Source: Sutterella sp. (GTDB lineage Bacteria; Pseudomonadota; Gammaproteobacteria; Burkholderiales; Burkholderiaceae_F). Taken from it: 39,223 nucleotides of DNA. Of the stretch, positions 19,259-27,009 are shown piece after piece (positions within the stretch are counted from its first letter, which is position 1; every line of letters begins with the position of its first letter). The notes beneath the pieces are model-generated. The model saw only the letters and a list, made by a program, of their open reading frames with translations. It made no database searches and had not been told where the DNA came from. The DNA is taken from positions 1 through 39,223 of the forward strand of contig JAHHRF010000014.1 of the NCBI GenBank assembly GCA_020025955.1, read 5' to 3'. Made by a program: the position numbers and the translations under genes.

Positions 19259-20232
19259 GCGAGCCCCTTACGGTTTTTAAAGAGAATAAAGGCAAAGAGC
19301 GGTGCCCCAATGAGGGCCGTAATAATGCCAATCGGGATTTCGCCCGAGAGAAGGGTGCGCGCTAAATCGTCGACCACCACCATAATCGTGGCGCCTAAGA
19401 GGGCGCTCATGGGAAGGAGTCGTCGGTTATCGTGCCCAACTAACTGACGCGCAATGTGGGGGACCACTAAGCCGATCCAGCCGATAGCGCCGGAACTCGC
19501 TACCTGCGTGGAGGTGAGCAGTGCCGCCAGAATTAAAAAGAGCCAGCGAAGTTTGACGACGTTAACGCCCAAGCTTTTCGCTTCCGTGTCGCCTAAGGAT
19601 AAAAGGTTTAAGCGCCAACGCAAGAAGTAGAGCAACATCCCTGCTCCCCCAATGAAGGCGGTCATGACGCCCACCTTGTGCCAGGTCATGGCGGAGAAAC
19701 TCCCCATCAACCAAAAGACGATTTGGGGAAGCACTTCTTCGTTGTCGCTCAAATACTGGACCATGCTCACGAGGGCCGAAAAGAAGCCCGCAAGAATGAC
19801 GCCCGCTAAAACGAGCATGAGGCGGGTTTGCGTGCCCATCAAGCGTGCAAGCCCGTAGACCAAAACGAGGCTTCCTAACCCAAAGCCAAAGGCGAGGGTC
19901 ATGAGGCCAAAGCCCCCCAGCCCCAACAACAGGGCTAAGGTGCCACCAAAGGCTGCGCCCGAGGTGACCCCAATGATATGGGGGTCCACGAGCGGGTTAT
20001 GAAAGACCGATTGGAGGCTCGCCCCAGCCATGGCCAGGGCGCCGCCGGCCAGGAGTGATGCCAGGATGCGGGGCATACGAATGTTGTAGATCACTTCGTG
20101 CCCAACGCGACCTAAACTCTCTGGATCAACAAGGCCGTGAAGGATTTGGAGGGGGTTGTAGTGTAAGTGGCCCACCCCAAGGCTTGCCACGGCCACGATC
20201 ACCATGATGAGAAACATCACACCTGTACGCAC
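19255..20232 (-). CDS. Iron/siderophore-type ABC importer, FecCD-family permease
   Basis: Inner-membrane permease, 325 residues, with many hydrophobic segments and the FecCD signatures RMPRILASLLAGGALAMAG, NPLVDPHIIGVTSGA and GAIGWIGLVVPHIARQ with the following GHDNRRLLP. The start is GTG, four bases from the binding-protein stop, with an excellent AAGGAG 6-7 bases upstream. That favours GTG over the ATG five codons later. One permease gene only, so it should act as a homodimer like BtuC. Confidence 0.93.
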   Translation of the reverse strand: MRTGVMFLIMVIVAVASLGVGHLHYNPLQILHGLVDPESLGRVGHEVIYNIRMPRILASLLAGGALAMAGASLQSVFHNPLVDPHIIGVTSGAAFGGTLALLLGLGGFGLMTLAFGFGLGSLVLVYGLARLMGTQTRLMLVLAGVILAGFFSALVSMVQYLSDNEEVLPQIVFWLMGSFSAMTWHKVGVMTAFIGGAGMLLYFLRWRLNLLSLGDTEAKSLGVNVVKLRWLFLILAALLTSTQVASSGAIGWIGLVVPHIARQLVGHDNRRLLPMSALLGATIMVVVDDLARTLLSGEIPIGIITALIGAPLFAFILFKNRKGLA

Positions 20233-20235
20233 GCG

Positions 20236-21297
20236 TTACTCCTTGGAACCGTCGGTCCAGTTCACACGGTAAAAGCGCGAGTAGTACTCTTGGGCGAGCT
20301 TATCCATGTCGATATCCTTGAAGGTATCGGGATAAAGCTTCTTGGCCATCCAGAGTTCACCCAAGCCCACGGCTTCCGGCGTGGGGTAGCCCCAGGCCTT
20401 GGCGTATTCCGGCATGTAGTAGATGCGATTGTTCTTCACGGCGCTGATGACCGACCAGTTCTGATCGTTCTTGATGTCTTCAACAACCTTCGGGTGACGG
20501 TGCTGAACCCAAATGACTTCCGGGTTCCAGTCGATCACTTCTTCCATGGTGACCTGCTTGTAGCCCTTCAATTTGGCAGCGGCCACATTGATGGCACCCG
20601 CGTTATCAAGCAAGACGTTCACGAACTTGCCGCTCCCGTACGTGGCGAGATTCGGGTTCGCGATGTAGGTGGTGGGGCGCTTTTCGAAAGGAATCGCCTT
20701 TAACTTCTTGCCCACGAGGTCGCGGTGCGAGAAGATCCAATCGTTAAGGGCCTTGGCTTCCTTCGTGCGGTTAACGACTTCACCGATTAATTCAATCCCT
20801 TCCTTGAGACCGACCATGTAGGTCTTTTCGTCGTCCTTTAACGTGGGATTGAGCTTAGACGATTCCCCCTTCTTGAATTCACGAAGGGAGATGGCCACCA
20901 CGGGGATGCCGGCATTCTGGATCTGATCGATCATGGTCTGCGGGGCATAGTTCGTGACAAACACAACGTCCGGGTTGAGGCCTAAGAGGCTTTCAATGTT
21001 GACCGTGGTGAGGCCGCCGGGCGTCGCCATCGTGGCCAAACTCGGCATGAAGCGCTCAAAGTCGGCGCCCAAGTCTTTTTTCCACGTTTCTTGAACGCCG
21101 ACGATCTGATCGTTGGCGTGCAACTGCACCAAAATATCGAGCGTCTGGTGCTGAAGCACCACGGCACGGTTCACCGTGTCAGGGATCGTCACCGTACGAC
21201 CTAACTGGTCCGTAATGGAGCGGTCCGCCCAAGCCTGGAAAGCCATCGTCATTAAAGCCGAGGCGAGTAAAAGTTTTTTGGAAAGTTTCGCGTTCAT
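20236..21297 (-). CDS. Iron/siderophore or corrinoid ABC importer, substrate-binding protein
   Basis: A periplasmic binding protein of the TroA/FepB/BtuF fold, 353 residues. A Sec signal peptide (about 1-24) ends in QAWA. The mature part begins DRSITDQLGRTVTIPDTVNR, the usual opening of iron-complex binding proteins, and two lobes can be followed. No lipobox is seen, so it is soluble. The ATG was chosen because the frame further upstream (59 codons) lacks a signal and crosses the promoter; AAGGA is 9-10 bases before. First gene of a three-gene importer. No TonB receptor or Fur-like box was seen nearby, so iron chelate, heme or corrinoid all remain possible. Confidence 0.88.
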   Translation of the reverse strand: MNAKLSKKLLLASALMTMAFQAWADRSITDQLGRTVTIPDTVNRAVVLQHQTLDILVQLHANDQIVGVQETWKKDLGADFERFMPSLATMATPGGLTTVNIESLLGLNPDVVFVTNYAPQTMIDQIQNAGIPVVAISLREFKKGESSKLNPTLKDDEKTYMVGLKEGIELIGEVVNRTKEAKALNDWIFSHRDLVGKKLKAIPFEKRPTTYIANPNLATYGSGKFVNVLLDNAGAINVAAAKLKGYKQVTMEEVIDWNPEVIWVQHRHPKVVEDIKNDQNWSVISAVKNNRIYYMPEYAKAWGYPTPEAVGLGELWMAKKLYPDTFKDIDMDKLAQEYYSRFYRVNWTDGSKE

Positions 21298-21346
21298 AAG
21301 AGGATGTCCTTGTAATTTCGCTATTCCTTTGTTGAATAACGCGGGA

Positions 21347-21375
21347 ATCTTATTAGATGAGCGGGCCATTGTCCA
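21347..21375 (-). promoter_or_regulatory. Promoter of the ABC importer operon
   Basis: Minus-strand TGGACA and TAAGAT with an exact 17-base spacer, about 50 bases before the binding-protein ATG. An inverted repeat TATTC...GAATA (21322-21338) lies between promoter and start. No Fur consensus was recognised. Confidence 0.55.
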
Positions 21376-21459
21376 CACAAAAGCCACAACTTTCCTTTTT
21401 TCTGGGAGTGGGGCGAGTTCGTTGTGTTCCTGGGGGAGAGGAGGTGACGATAGAAGGGC

Positions 21460-21498
21460 AAAAGAAAAGCCCATCGAATACGTATCCGATGGGCTTTT
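21460..21498 (-). terminator. Rho-independent terminator of hslO
   Basis: A 12-pair stem, AAAAGCCCATCG / CGATGGGCTTTT, starting about 40 bases past the hslO stop; on the minus strand it ends in TTTTCTTTT. Confidence 0.8.
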
Positions 21499-21540
21499 GG
21501 CGTCGGTCCCTCAATTGAGGTGAGGGCAACCGTTCACGAC

Positions 21541-22440
21541 TTAGTTCAACTCAGACTTGGGCTTTTGGAAAAGCGCCTGAATGTCCGGGGTCGTAAACGT
21601 GTGGTGCGTGTTGCAGTAGCGGCAGGTGGCAACGAAGTTGCCATTGTCGTCGAGCATCTCGAGGGCTTCTTCTTCGCCCAACTGACGAATCACGTTTTCC
21701 ACGGCGTCCTTGGAGCAGTTGCAGTGGAAAACCGGGGCAAACTCACCAATCACCTTGGGTTCTTCTTCCCAGAAGAGACGGCGCGCCACGGTTTCCGCAT
21801 CCAACGTCGTTAACTCTTCGTCCTTCACCGTCTGCGTGAAGGTGGAGATACGGTGCCAGGCTTCTTCGTCGTAGTTTTCCGGCAATTCCTTACCGCCCAT
21901 CGTCGGCATCTTCTGCACGAAGACGCCACCAGCGTGTTCGCCGTCAGAGGCTAATTCAATACGGGTGTCCACCTGTTCGCTCGACATGAAGTAGTTGCAC
22001 ATGCACTGGGCGAAGTTGTCCCCCGTCAAGGGCACGATCCCCTGGTAGGGCATCTGGTTTTCAGGACGTTCGTCGTCCACCAAAATCAAGGCGCAACGAC
22101 CCTGACCGTTGACGTTGATGAGATCCTTCATCGAGGCGTCGTCAGCAATCACGGATTCTTCATCCAAGAGGATGGCTAAGCGGTACTGTAAGTTTTCGCT
22201 CACTTCCACCGTGATCAACTGCACCGGACCGTCGCCCACGATCTGGATGAGGGCGGGCCCCTTGTAGCTTAACGCGGCACGCGCTAAGAGGGCAGCGGCC
22301 ACCGTTTCACCCGCCAGCTTCTCAACGGGCTTGGGATAGGTGCGACCAGCTAAGGCCTGTTTAAAGCTTTCCCCCAAGGTGACGACTTCACCACGGGCAG
22401 ACGCATTTTCAAACAAAAGTTTTAAGAGGGCGTCAGACAT
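21541..22440 (-). CDS. hslO: Redox-regulated chaperone Hsp33
   Basis: A cytoplasmic holdase switched on by oxidation. The C-terminal zinc switch is complete: Cys240-x-Cys242 (HCNCSKD) and Cys273-x2-Cys276 (CRYCNTHH), spaced as in E. coli (232/234, 265/268). The 299 residues match the family (292 in E. coli). The N-terminal domain has the family features LARAALSYKGP and NVNGQGRC. GGAT stands 6-7 bases before the ATG. It is divergent from the RNase AM gene across a 178-base promoter region and has its own terminator. An oxidative-stress chaperone fits an anaerobe exposed to air. Confidence 0.95.
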   Translation of the reverse strand: MSDALLKLLFENASARGEVVTLGESFKQALAGRTYPKPVEKLAGETVAAALLARAALSYKGPALIQIVGDGPVQLITVEVSENLQYRLAILLDEESVIADDASMKDLINVNGQGRCALILVDDERPENQMPYQGIVPLTGDNFAQCMCNYFMSSEQVDTRIELASDGEHAGGVFVQKMPTMGGKELPENYDEEAWHRISTFTQTVKDEELTTLDAETVARRLFWEEEPKVIGEFAPVFHCNCSKDAVENVIRQLGEEEALEMLDDNGNFVATCRYCNTHHTFTTPDIQALFQKPKSELN

Positions 22441-22517
22441 GTTTCATCCATTACAAACTAAAGTGATAACAGATTATTTTAGCGCGTTTAAAAGGGGATT
22501 ACCCGAAAAGACGGGCC

Positions 22518-22546
22518 TTCGATTTGAAGGGGTGCCCCTTTATAAT
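22518..22546 (+). promoter_or_regulatory. Promoter of the RNase AM gene with an internal palindrome
   Basis: Perfect -10 TATAAT at 22541-22546 and a weak -35 (TTCGAT, 22518-22523) 17 bases before. Between them is the perfect palindrome AAGGGGTGCCCCTT (22527-22540), touching the -10 box, a good place for a repressor. Confidence 0.55.
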
Positions 22547-22618
22547 GTGTGAACGCGATGGGCGGGGCGCCTTTTTGTGGATGCCACCCCTTTCTCTTTT
22601 TTCGTGTGAGGATGAAAC

Positions 22619-23449
22619 GTGACGATTGATTTGCATATGCATTCCAGCGCCAGTGACGGGGATTTAACGCCCGACGAGGTGGTCACGCTTTGTGCGCGAG
22701 AAAAGGTAGACCTCATGGCCTTGACGGACCATGACACCGTGGCGGGCTTGAGTGAAGCCCGAGAAAAAGCGCACGCCCTGGGACTCCGCTTTATCAATGG
22801 GATTGAAGTGTCGTCCGCTTGGGGGCGCTTAGGGATTCACATTGTGGGGCTAGGGTTTGATCCCGAGCACCCGGCGATGGTGGCGCTCTGTGACCGACAA
22901 GTCCGTCGCCGCCATGAACGCTCCGAGCGGATGAGAACGCTCTTCGCTGAAGCGGGGTTGCTTCCCGTCTTTGAACACGCCTTAACGCTCGCCACCAACC
23001 CCTTAATCTTTTCCCGTGCCCATGTCGCTAAAGCCTTGGTGGCCTTAGAGGTGGTCGACTCGATGGATGCGGCCTTTAATCGCTACGTGGGGGATGGGAA
23101 GCCCTTGTTTGTAGAGCAAGCGTGGCCAACCTTGGACGAGTCCGTCAACGTGATTCATGAAGCGGGGGGCTTAGCGGTATTAGCGCACCCGGGGCGCTAT
23201 CGCTATCATTCTCCTTTAATGCGCGATTTGTTAATGGAACACTTCGCCGAGATTGGGGGCGATGCCATTGAAGTGACCTCAGGCTCACAGTCCACGCGTG
23301 ACACCGCTTACTTTGCGGGTGTGGCCAAGCGTTTTGACTGGTGGGCGAGCACGGGCTCCGACTTTCATCGAGAAGAGGGCGCACGCCCGTTGCCTGGCGC
23401 CCAGCCGCCGTTGCCTGACGGCCTTAAGCCCATCTGGACGGTGCTCTAA
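22619..23449 (+). CDS. rnm: PHP-domain phosphoesterase, RNase AM (YciV family)
   Basis: Probably a 5'-3' exonuclease that trims rRNA 5' ends and removes 3',5'-bisphosphonucleotides. The PHP metal sites are in place: His6/His8 and Asp13 (DLHMHSSASDG), Asp37-His38-Asp39 (LTDHDT), a Glu in GIEVSS, the His of AHPGRY, and Asp/His in GSDFH. The 276-residue length fits YciV. The start is GTG; the nearby ATG at 22612 is out of frame. GAGGAT is 6-8 bases before GTG. Followed after 42 C-rich bases by a methyltransferase gene in the same direction. Confidence 0.85.
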   Translation: MTIDLHMHSSASDGDLTPDEVVTLCAREKVDLMALTDHDTVAGLSEAREKAHALGLRFINGIEVSSAWGRLGIHIVGLGFDPEHPAMVALCDRQVRRRHERSERMRTLFAEAGLLPVFEHALTLATNPLIFSRAHVAKALVALEVVDSMDAAFNRYVGDGKPLFVEQAWPTLDESVNVIHEAGGLAVLAHPGRYRYHSPLMRDLLMEHFAEIGGDAIEVTSGSQSTRDTAYFAGVAKRFDWWASTGSDFHREEGARPLPGAQPPLPDGLKPIWTVL

Positions 23450-23479
23450 CCCCCAACCCACCCCAACCCCAAGAACCCC
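23450..23479 (-). other. Five G-tracts on the minus strand (possible G-quadruplex)
   Basis: The spacer between two genes is almost pure C and A on the plus strand: C-tracts at 23450-23454, 23457-23459, 23461-23464, 23467-23470 and 23476-23479. The minus strand therefore meets the usual four-tract G-quadruplex pattern with loops of one to five bases. Confidence 0.6.
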
Positions 23480-23491
23480 AAAGAAGACACC

Positions 23492-24040
23492 ATGCGAAAT
23501 TGCACCTGTACTGTCCCTGAAATTGTTGATTACGGTTTGAGCCCCTTGCCCTGGGTTCGACGCTTTGAACACTACATCCCGCGTGGCGGTGAAGTCTTAG
23601 ATATCGCCTGCGGTGGGGGCCGACACAGTGCCTACATGCTCTTAAAAGGCCATCAGGTCTTAGGGGTGGATGCGATGACGGATGACATTGCCCCCTTGGT
23701 GGGAACGCCAGGCTTCACGCTGGAAAAGCGCGACCTGGAAGCGGACCCCTGGCCCTATGAGCCCAATCGCTTCTCCGCCATTGTCGTGAGCTACTACTTA
23801 CACCGTGAGCATTTCCCGCACTACTTTGAGAGTCTGAAGCCGGGTGGCCTCTTTATCATGGAAACCTTCACGGAAGAAAACACGCGCCGCTCGGGTCGCC
23901 CCCGTTCGCCCGACCATTTCCTCTATTTGGGGGAGTTGGCCCGCTTGATGCCGGAAGGCGCTCAGATGCTCGCCTATGACGAAACGGACACGGAAGTGGG
24001 TACGGCCGTTGCCCGCATCGTGTGGCGCAAACCCCTTTAA
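23492..24040 (+). CDS. Class I SAM-dependent methyltransferase
   Basis: A small (182-residue) methyltransferase of unknown substrate. Motif I is VLDIACGGGRHS (35-46), with the acidic residue of motif II at Asp60 (LGVDAM) and a motif IV-like stretch IVVSYYLHREHF; motif VI is LKPGGLFIMETF. It resembles TehB-like and YcgJ-like enzymes. The ribosome site is weak (AAAGAAG). It lies just after the RNase AM gene, so the two may be co-transcribed. No target can be named. Confidence 0.8.
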   Translation: MRNCTCTVPEIVDYGLSPLPWVRRFEHYIPRGGEVLDIACGGGRHSAYMLLKGHQVLGVDAMTDDIAPLVGTPGFTLEKRDLEADPWPYEPNRFSAIVVSYYLHREHFPHYFESLKPGGLFIMETFTEENTRRSGRPRSPDHFLYLGELARLMPEGAQMLAYDETDTEVGTAVARIVWRKPL

Positions 24041-24059
24041 GTGGGGGTGAGCGTTCAAG

Positions 24060-24114
24060 GCGGGGATAATCCCCGCTAACGAATTGTGCGCCCGAGCGGT
24101 CTCAATGCTAAAAT
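24060..24114 (+). promoter_or_regulatory. Inverted repeat and candidate promoter of bamC
   Basis: A perfect hairpin GCGGGG-ATAAT-CCCCGC (24060-24076) follows the methyltransferase without a T run. Downstream is an extended -10, TGC-TAAAAT (24106-24114), with a loose -35 TTGTGC at 24084-24089. The likely transcript starts about 130 bases before bamC. Confidence 0.35.
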
Positions 24115-24248
24115 TTTGGACAATCTGTCCTTCAGGGCGACGTCACCGTGATGTCCCCTTTGACCGACTTTATTGACTACTTATGGAGCAGGTTTCACCC
24201 CCTTGGCGCGAAAGCGCTGAGAGAACAGGGGAAATCGACACAGAATTC

Positions 24249-25403
24249 ATGATGAAAAAGCGTATTCTCCGCGTTGCGATGATCGCCCCGGCCGCCTTGG
24301 CCTTAGCGGGCTGCTCGTCTTTTGATTTGGGCTCGACGAGCCCGGATCGTGCGTACTACGATTCGGCTGAGAGCGAACGCAACTTGGAAGTGCCGCCTGA
24401 TTTGGCCCCGTTGCCCGAAAACAATCACTACCAAGTGCCGGGTCGTCATGCGGTCTCTGCCAATGCCGAAGCCACTCGCTTGATGGCTTTGAGCCAATTG
24501 GATGCCAAGCAAGGCAAGGTGGTTCAGCAGACTGAAATCGCTACCTTGATGAAGGATGGCAACCAGCGTTGGTTACGTGTGCGTGAAGACGCCTCGAGCC
24601 TCTGGCCGGTGGTTCAGGACTTCTGGACGGCGCAGGGCTTGGCCTTGGCTAAGGACGACGCTCGCACGGGTTACCTTGAAACCGCTTGGGCGGAAAACAA
24701 GGCCAACCTCCCGCAGGACGTGATCCGTAAGACCTTGGGTAAGATCGCTGACTTCGCGTACTCCACCGGGGAACGTGACCAGTACCGTTGCCGCATTGAA
24801 CGCAATGCTGATGGGTCGAGCGACATCTTCATTACCCACCGCTCCATGGTGGAAGTGTTAACGGGTAAGGACAAGGAATCCAGCAAGTGGGTTAATGGCC
24901 CGACGGATCCCATGCTCGAAGTGGAAATGCTTCGTCGCTTAGCCGTTCGTATTGAACGTGAATTCAATCCCACCTTGGCGCCGAAGCAGGCGGACGATGT
25001 GGTTGCGCAAGACGTGACCCCGGAAAAGCCCGCGATGGACGCGAAGGTTGACGCGGGCACCATTACCGCCATCAACTTGGCCCAGCCCTTTGACCGTGCC
25101 TGGCGTACGGTGAATTTGGCTTTGGATCGCATTGGCTTTGACGTCGCCGACCGTGACCGTCAGGCCGGGTTCTTCCAGGTGGCTTACCTCGATCCCGCTT
25201 ACGAAGCCAAGATGAAGGCTGAGCGTGGTTTCTTCTCCCGCGCCTTCTCCAAGGATAAGGCCGTTGAAACGCCGCACTATCGCGTGCAGTTGAGCCCCAT
25301 GGAAAACGGTACCCGCGTTACCGTCTTGGGTGACGACGGTCAGCCGGATACGACGGGCGCCGCCCCGCGCATCCTCAACTTGTTAGCGCAAGAACTTCGC
25401 TAA
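24249..25403 (+). CDS. bamC: Outer-membrane assembly lipoprotein BamC
   Basis: A lipoprotein of the BAM complex that inserts beta-barrels into the outer membrane. The lipobox LALAGC puts the lipidated Cys at residue 22, after MMKKRILRVAMIAP. The conserved lasso motif is seen in YYDSAESERNLEVPPDLAPLP. Two helix-grip domains follow, roughly 99-212 and 250-384. At 384 residues it is a little longer than E. coli BamC (344). The double ATG was chosen because only it gives a signal peptide; the frame is open 22 codons further up. No strong Shine-Dalgarno. The usual neighbour dapA is not present. Confidence 0.87.
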   Translation: MMKKRILRVAMIAPAALALAGCSSFDLGSTSPDRAYYDSAESERNLEVPPDLAPLPENNHYQVPGRHAVSANAEATRLMALSQLDAKQGKVVQQTEIATLMKDGNQRWLRVREDASSLWPVVQDFWTAQGLALAKDDARTGYLETAWAENKANLPQDVIRKTLGKIADFAYSTGERDQYRCRIERNADGSSDIFITHRSMVEVLTGKDKESSKWVNGPTDPMLEVEMLRRLAVRIEREFNPTLAPKQADDVVAQDVTPEKPAMDAKVDAGTITAINLAQPFDRAWRTVNLALDRIGFDVADRDRQAGFFQVAYLDPAYEAKMKAERGFFSRAFSKDKAVETPHYRVQLSPMENGTRVTVLGDDGQPDTTGAAPRILNLLAQELR

Positions 25404-25414
25404 GCTGTGTTGAG

Positions 25415-25440
25415 AAAGGGGGACGAAGTTTCCCCCTTTT
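25415..25440 (+). terminator. Rho-independent terminator of bamC
   Basis: Stem AAAGGGGGA / TCCCCCTTT followed by TTTTG, starting 12 bases past the bamC stop. Confidence 0.8.
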
Positions 25441-25447
25441 GATCGCG

Positions 25448-25524
25448 AAAACCGCTCACGCGTGCGAGTGGCCCCAAGGGGAAGAACCTGAGGTGTCACT
25501 GGCTCGAAGCGAGCGGTTTTTTTT
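25448..25524 (+). ncRNA. Candidate small RNA or attenuator ending in T8
   Basis: Arms AAAACCGCTC and GAGCGGTTTT (10 pairs) enclose about 53 bases that contain CCCC-AA-GGGG and AGTG...CACT pairings, and the right arm runs into eight Ts. It starts right after the bamC terminator and ends only 11 bases before the ATG of the DUF805 gene. Either it is the end of a small RNA, or a switch that decides whether that gene is read. No known RNA family was recognised. Confidence 0.4.
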
Positions 25525-25535
25525 ATGGGTTGGTT

Positions 25536-25952
25536 ATGTCTACTGCGCTCTTGGGAATCAGGTCCTTCTTTTCCCTCTCTGTCGGGGAGATGGCCGTTCG
25601 CCTATTAAACCCCCAAGTGCGGGTGAGCCGTGAGGGGTTTTGGAAAGAGGTCGTGGGCCTGCTTGCTCTGGACACGGCGTTAAGCTTTGCGTTGGAAGGG
25701 GTGGACGCGCTTTTCCCCGAGGGGATTGCCGGGACCTTTGGGTCGACGGTCGACATGACGATTGAGTTGACGCTTTCTTCCTTTTTACTTCTTTGGCTCT
25801 CGGCTTTACTCGTTCGACGCCTCCACGACTTAGGGGTTAAGGGCAGCTGGGCCTTCTTTATGTTGGCCTTTCCCATGTTGGCTCCCCTTTTCTTGCTTCT
25901 TTTAGGGGTGTTGCCCAGTCGGAAAGCAGGTAAAATTTGGCCAACACACTAG
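25536..25952 (+). CDS. DUF805-like membrane protein
   Basis: A small inner-membrane protein of 138 residues with three or four hydrophobic segments. The family mark is RRLHDLGVKGSW in the second half, with LPSRKAGK near the end, as in DUF805 proteins. Function unknown. ATG was chosen; a TTG two codons earlier is in frame. There is no real ribosome site, because the T run of the preceding terminator stem ends 11 bases before the start. It is followed after 19 bases by the SlyD-like gene. Confidence 0.65.
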   Translation: MSTALLGIRSFFSLSVGEMAVRLLNPQVRVSREGFWKEVVGLLALDTALSFALEGVDALFPEGIAGTFGSTVDMTIELTLSSFLLLWLSALLVRRLHDLGVKGSWAFFMLAFPMLAPLFLLLLGVLPSRKAGKIWPTH

Positions 25953-25971
25953 TTTCACATCAAGGACACGC

Positions 25972-26589
25972 ATGTCGTTAGTTATTCAACACGACCGTTT
26001 GGTCACGCTTTTTGTCCGCATGGCGGACATGACGGGTAAGGTTTTAGAAGAAACCGGTCCCGAGGGCTTAACGTATTTACACGGTCATGGGGACATCTTC
26101 CCCAAGATTGAAGAGGCGCTCGATGGGCACTTCAAGGGCGAAGGCTTCTTTTTGAAGTTGGAACCTGAAGACGCCTTTGGCGACTACGATCCGGACGCGT
26201 TACGCATGGTGCCGGTGCGTGAATTAGGGGACGACCCAGAAGCCATTACGCCGGGGCTTTGCTTTGCGTCGTTGCCGGGGGACGATACGCCGGGCAAATG
26301 GTACGTCACCGACGTGGCCGATGGCGTTGCCGTCTTAGAAGCGAACCACCCCTATGCGGGTTGGGCCCTTCAGTTTGAAATTCGCGTTTTAGACGTGGAA
26401 GATCCGGATACGACGGATGTGGTCGGCAATGACGACACCGTGGTGCCGAGCTTCTTGTCGGTGGCGGATCAGTTAGTGAGCGAAGACGATGACATGGACG
26501 AAGAAGCGCTGCTTCGCAAAGCCGTTGCGGACGCCGAACCGTCGGATGCCATGGCTGGTCTCATGAAGACCCCGCGCATTATTCGCTAA
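25972..26589 (+). CDS. SlyD-like FKBP-type peptidyl-prolyl isomerase
   Basis: A cytoplasmic prolyl isomerase and chaperone, 205 residues. The FKBP core begins at residue 1. YLHGHGDIFPKIEEALDGH matches the SlyD motif YLHGHG...GLE.AL.G, and EDAFGDYDPD leads to the inserted flap domain. NHPYAGWALQFEIRV corresponds to the NHPLAG stretch after the flap. The C-terminal tail is acidic (SEDDDMDEEA) and lacks the His/Cys metal-binding tail of E. coli SlyD. AAGGA is six bases before the ATG. Leads into the next gene after 15 bases. Confidence 0.85.
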   Translation: MSLVIQHDRLVTLFVRMADMTGKVLEETGPEGLTYLHGHGDIFPKIEEALDGHFKGEGFFLKLEPEDAFGDYDPDALRMVPVRELGDDPEAITPGLCFASLPGDDTPGKWYVTDVADGVAVLEANHPYAGWALQFEIRVLDVEDPDTTDVVGNDDTVVPSFLSVADQLVSEDDDMDEEALLRKAVADAEPSDAMAGLMKTPRIIR

Positions 26590-26604
26590 GGTTTTAACGA
26601 CTTC

Positions 26605-26874
26605 ATGCTCGATACGCCTGTGTTTTTCTTAGAAACCGCTATCCGTGAACCCCATGAGAACCACGATCGTTTGATCCCCATGACCAACGACGAAGGACGC
26701 ATCGTGGGGGTTCGGATTACGGACCCTGACTTTTGGTCGGCGTGTATGGCCGGGGAGTGGGCGCCTAAGCTCAATGACCGCGTCTACGGGCACGTCGAAA
26801 AGGTCGATGGCGTATGGGTCATGGACAAAGTCGTCGAGATCGAGTGCGCGCAGTTAGCACCCTATTGGCTCTAA
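26605..26874 (+). CDS. Small protein of unknown function
   Basis: An 89-residue protein I do not recognise. It is soluble and acidic with several Trp (DFWSACMAGEWAPKL, DGVWVMDK). The middle (NDRVYGHVEKVDGVWVMDKVVEIE) could be a small beta-barrel of OB or SH3 type; this is a guess. It starts 15 bases after the SlyD-like gene and is followed by a strong terminator, so it is probably translated from the same transcript. Codon use matches its neighbours. Confidence 0.65.
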   Translation: MLDTPVFFLETAIREPHENHDRLIPMTNDEGRIVGVRITDPDFWSACMAGEWAPKLNDRVYGHVEKVDGVWVMDKVVEIECAQLAPYWL

Positions 26875-26881
26875 GCCTTCC

Positions 26882-26920
26882 AACCCCGCTGGGCACCTCC
26901 CTGGCGGGGTTTCTTTTTTT
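26882..26920 (+). terminator. Rho-independent terminator of the SlyD-like operon
   Basis: Stem AACCCCGC / GCGGGGTT followed by TCTTTTTTT, eight bases past the last stop codon. Confidence 0.88.
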
Positions 26921-26926
26921 GAGACA

Positions 26927-26961
26927 GAAAAAAAGCAGGGAACCCCTAAGAGTCCCCCGCT
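26927..26961 (-). terminator. Rho-independent terminator of the Tat flavoreductase gene
   Basis: A nine-pair stem with two G-T pairs, followed on the minus strand by TTTTTTTC. Between it and the stop codon is a second hairpin, CACCTTAAC-GT-GTTAAGGTG (26972-26991), a perfect 9-base inverted repeat. Confidence 0.75.
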
Positions 26962-27009
26962 TCGAGGAGCACACCTTAACGTGTTAAGGTGCGAGAGCAA
27001 GTGTGCGGT

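Noticed and set aside
21298..21346. Fur box in front of the importer
   Set aside because: The AT-rich TATTC...GAATA repeat does not fit the GATAATGATTATC pattern.
21298..21474. Longer N-terminus for the ABC binding protein
   Set aside because: It would cross the TGGACA/TAAGAT promoter and bury the signal peptide.
24183..24248. Longer N-terminus for BamC
   Set aside because: It would put 22 charged residues before the lipoprotein signal.
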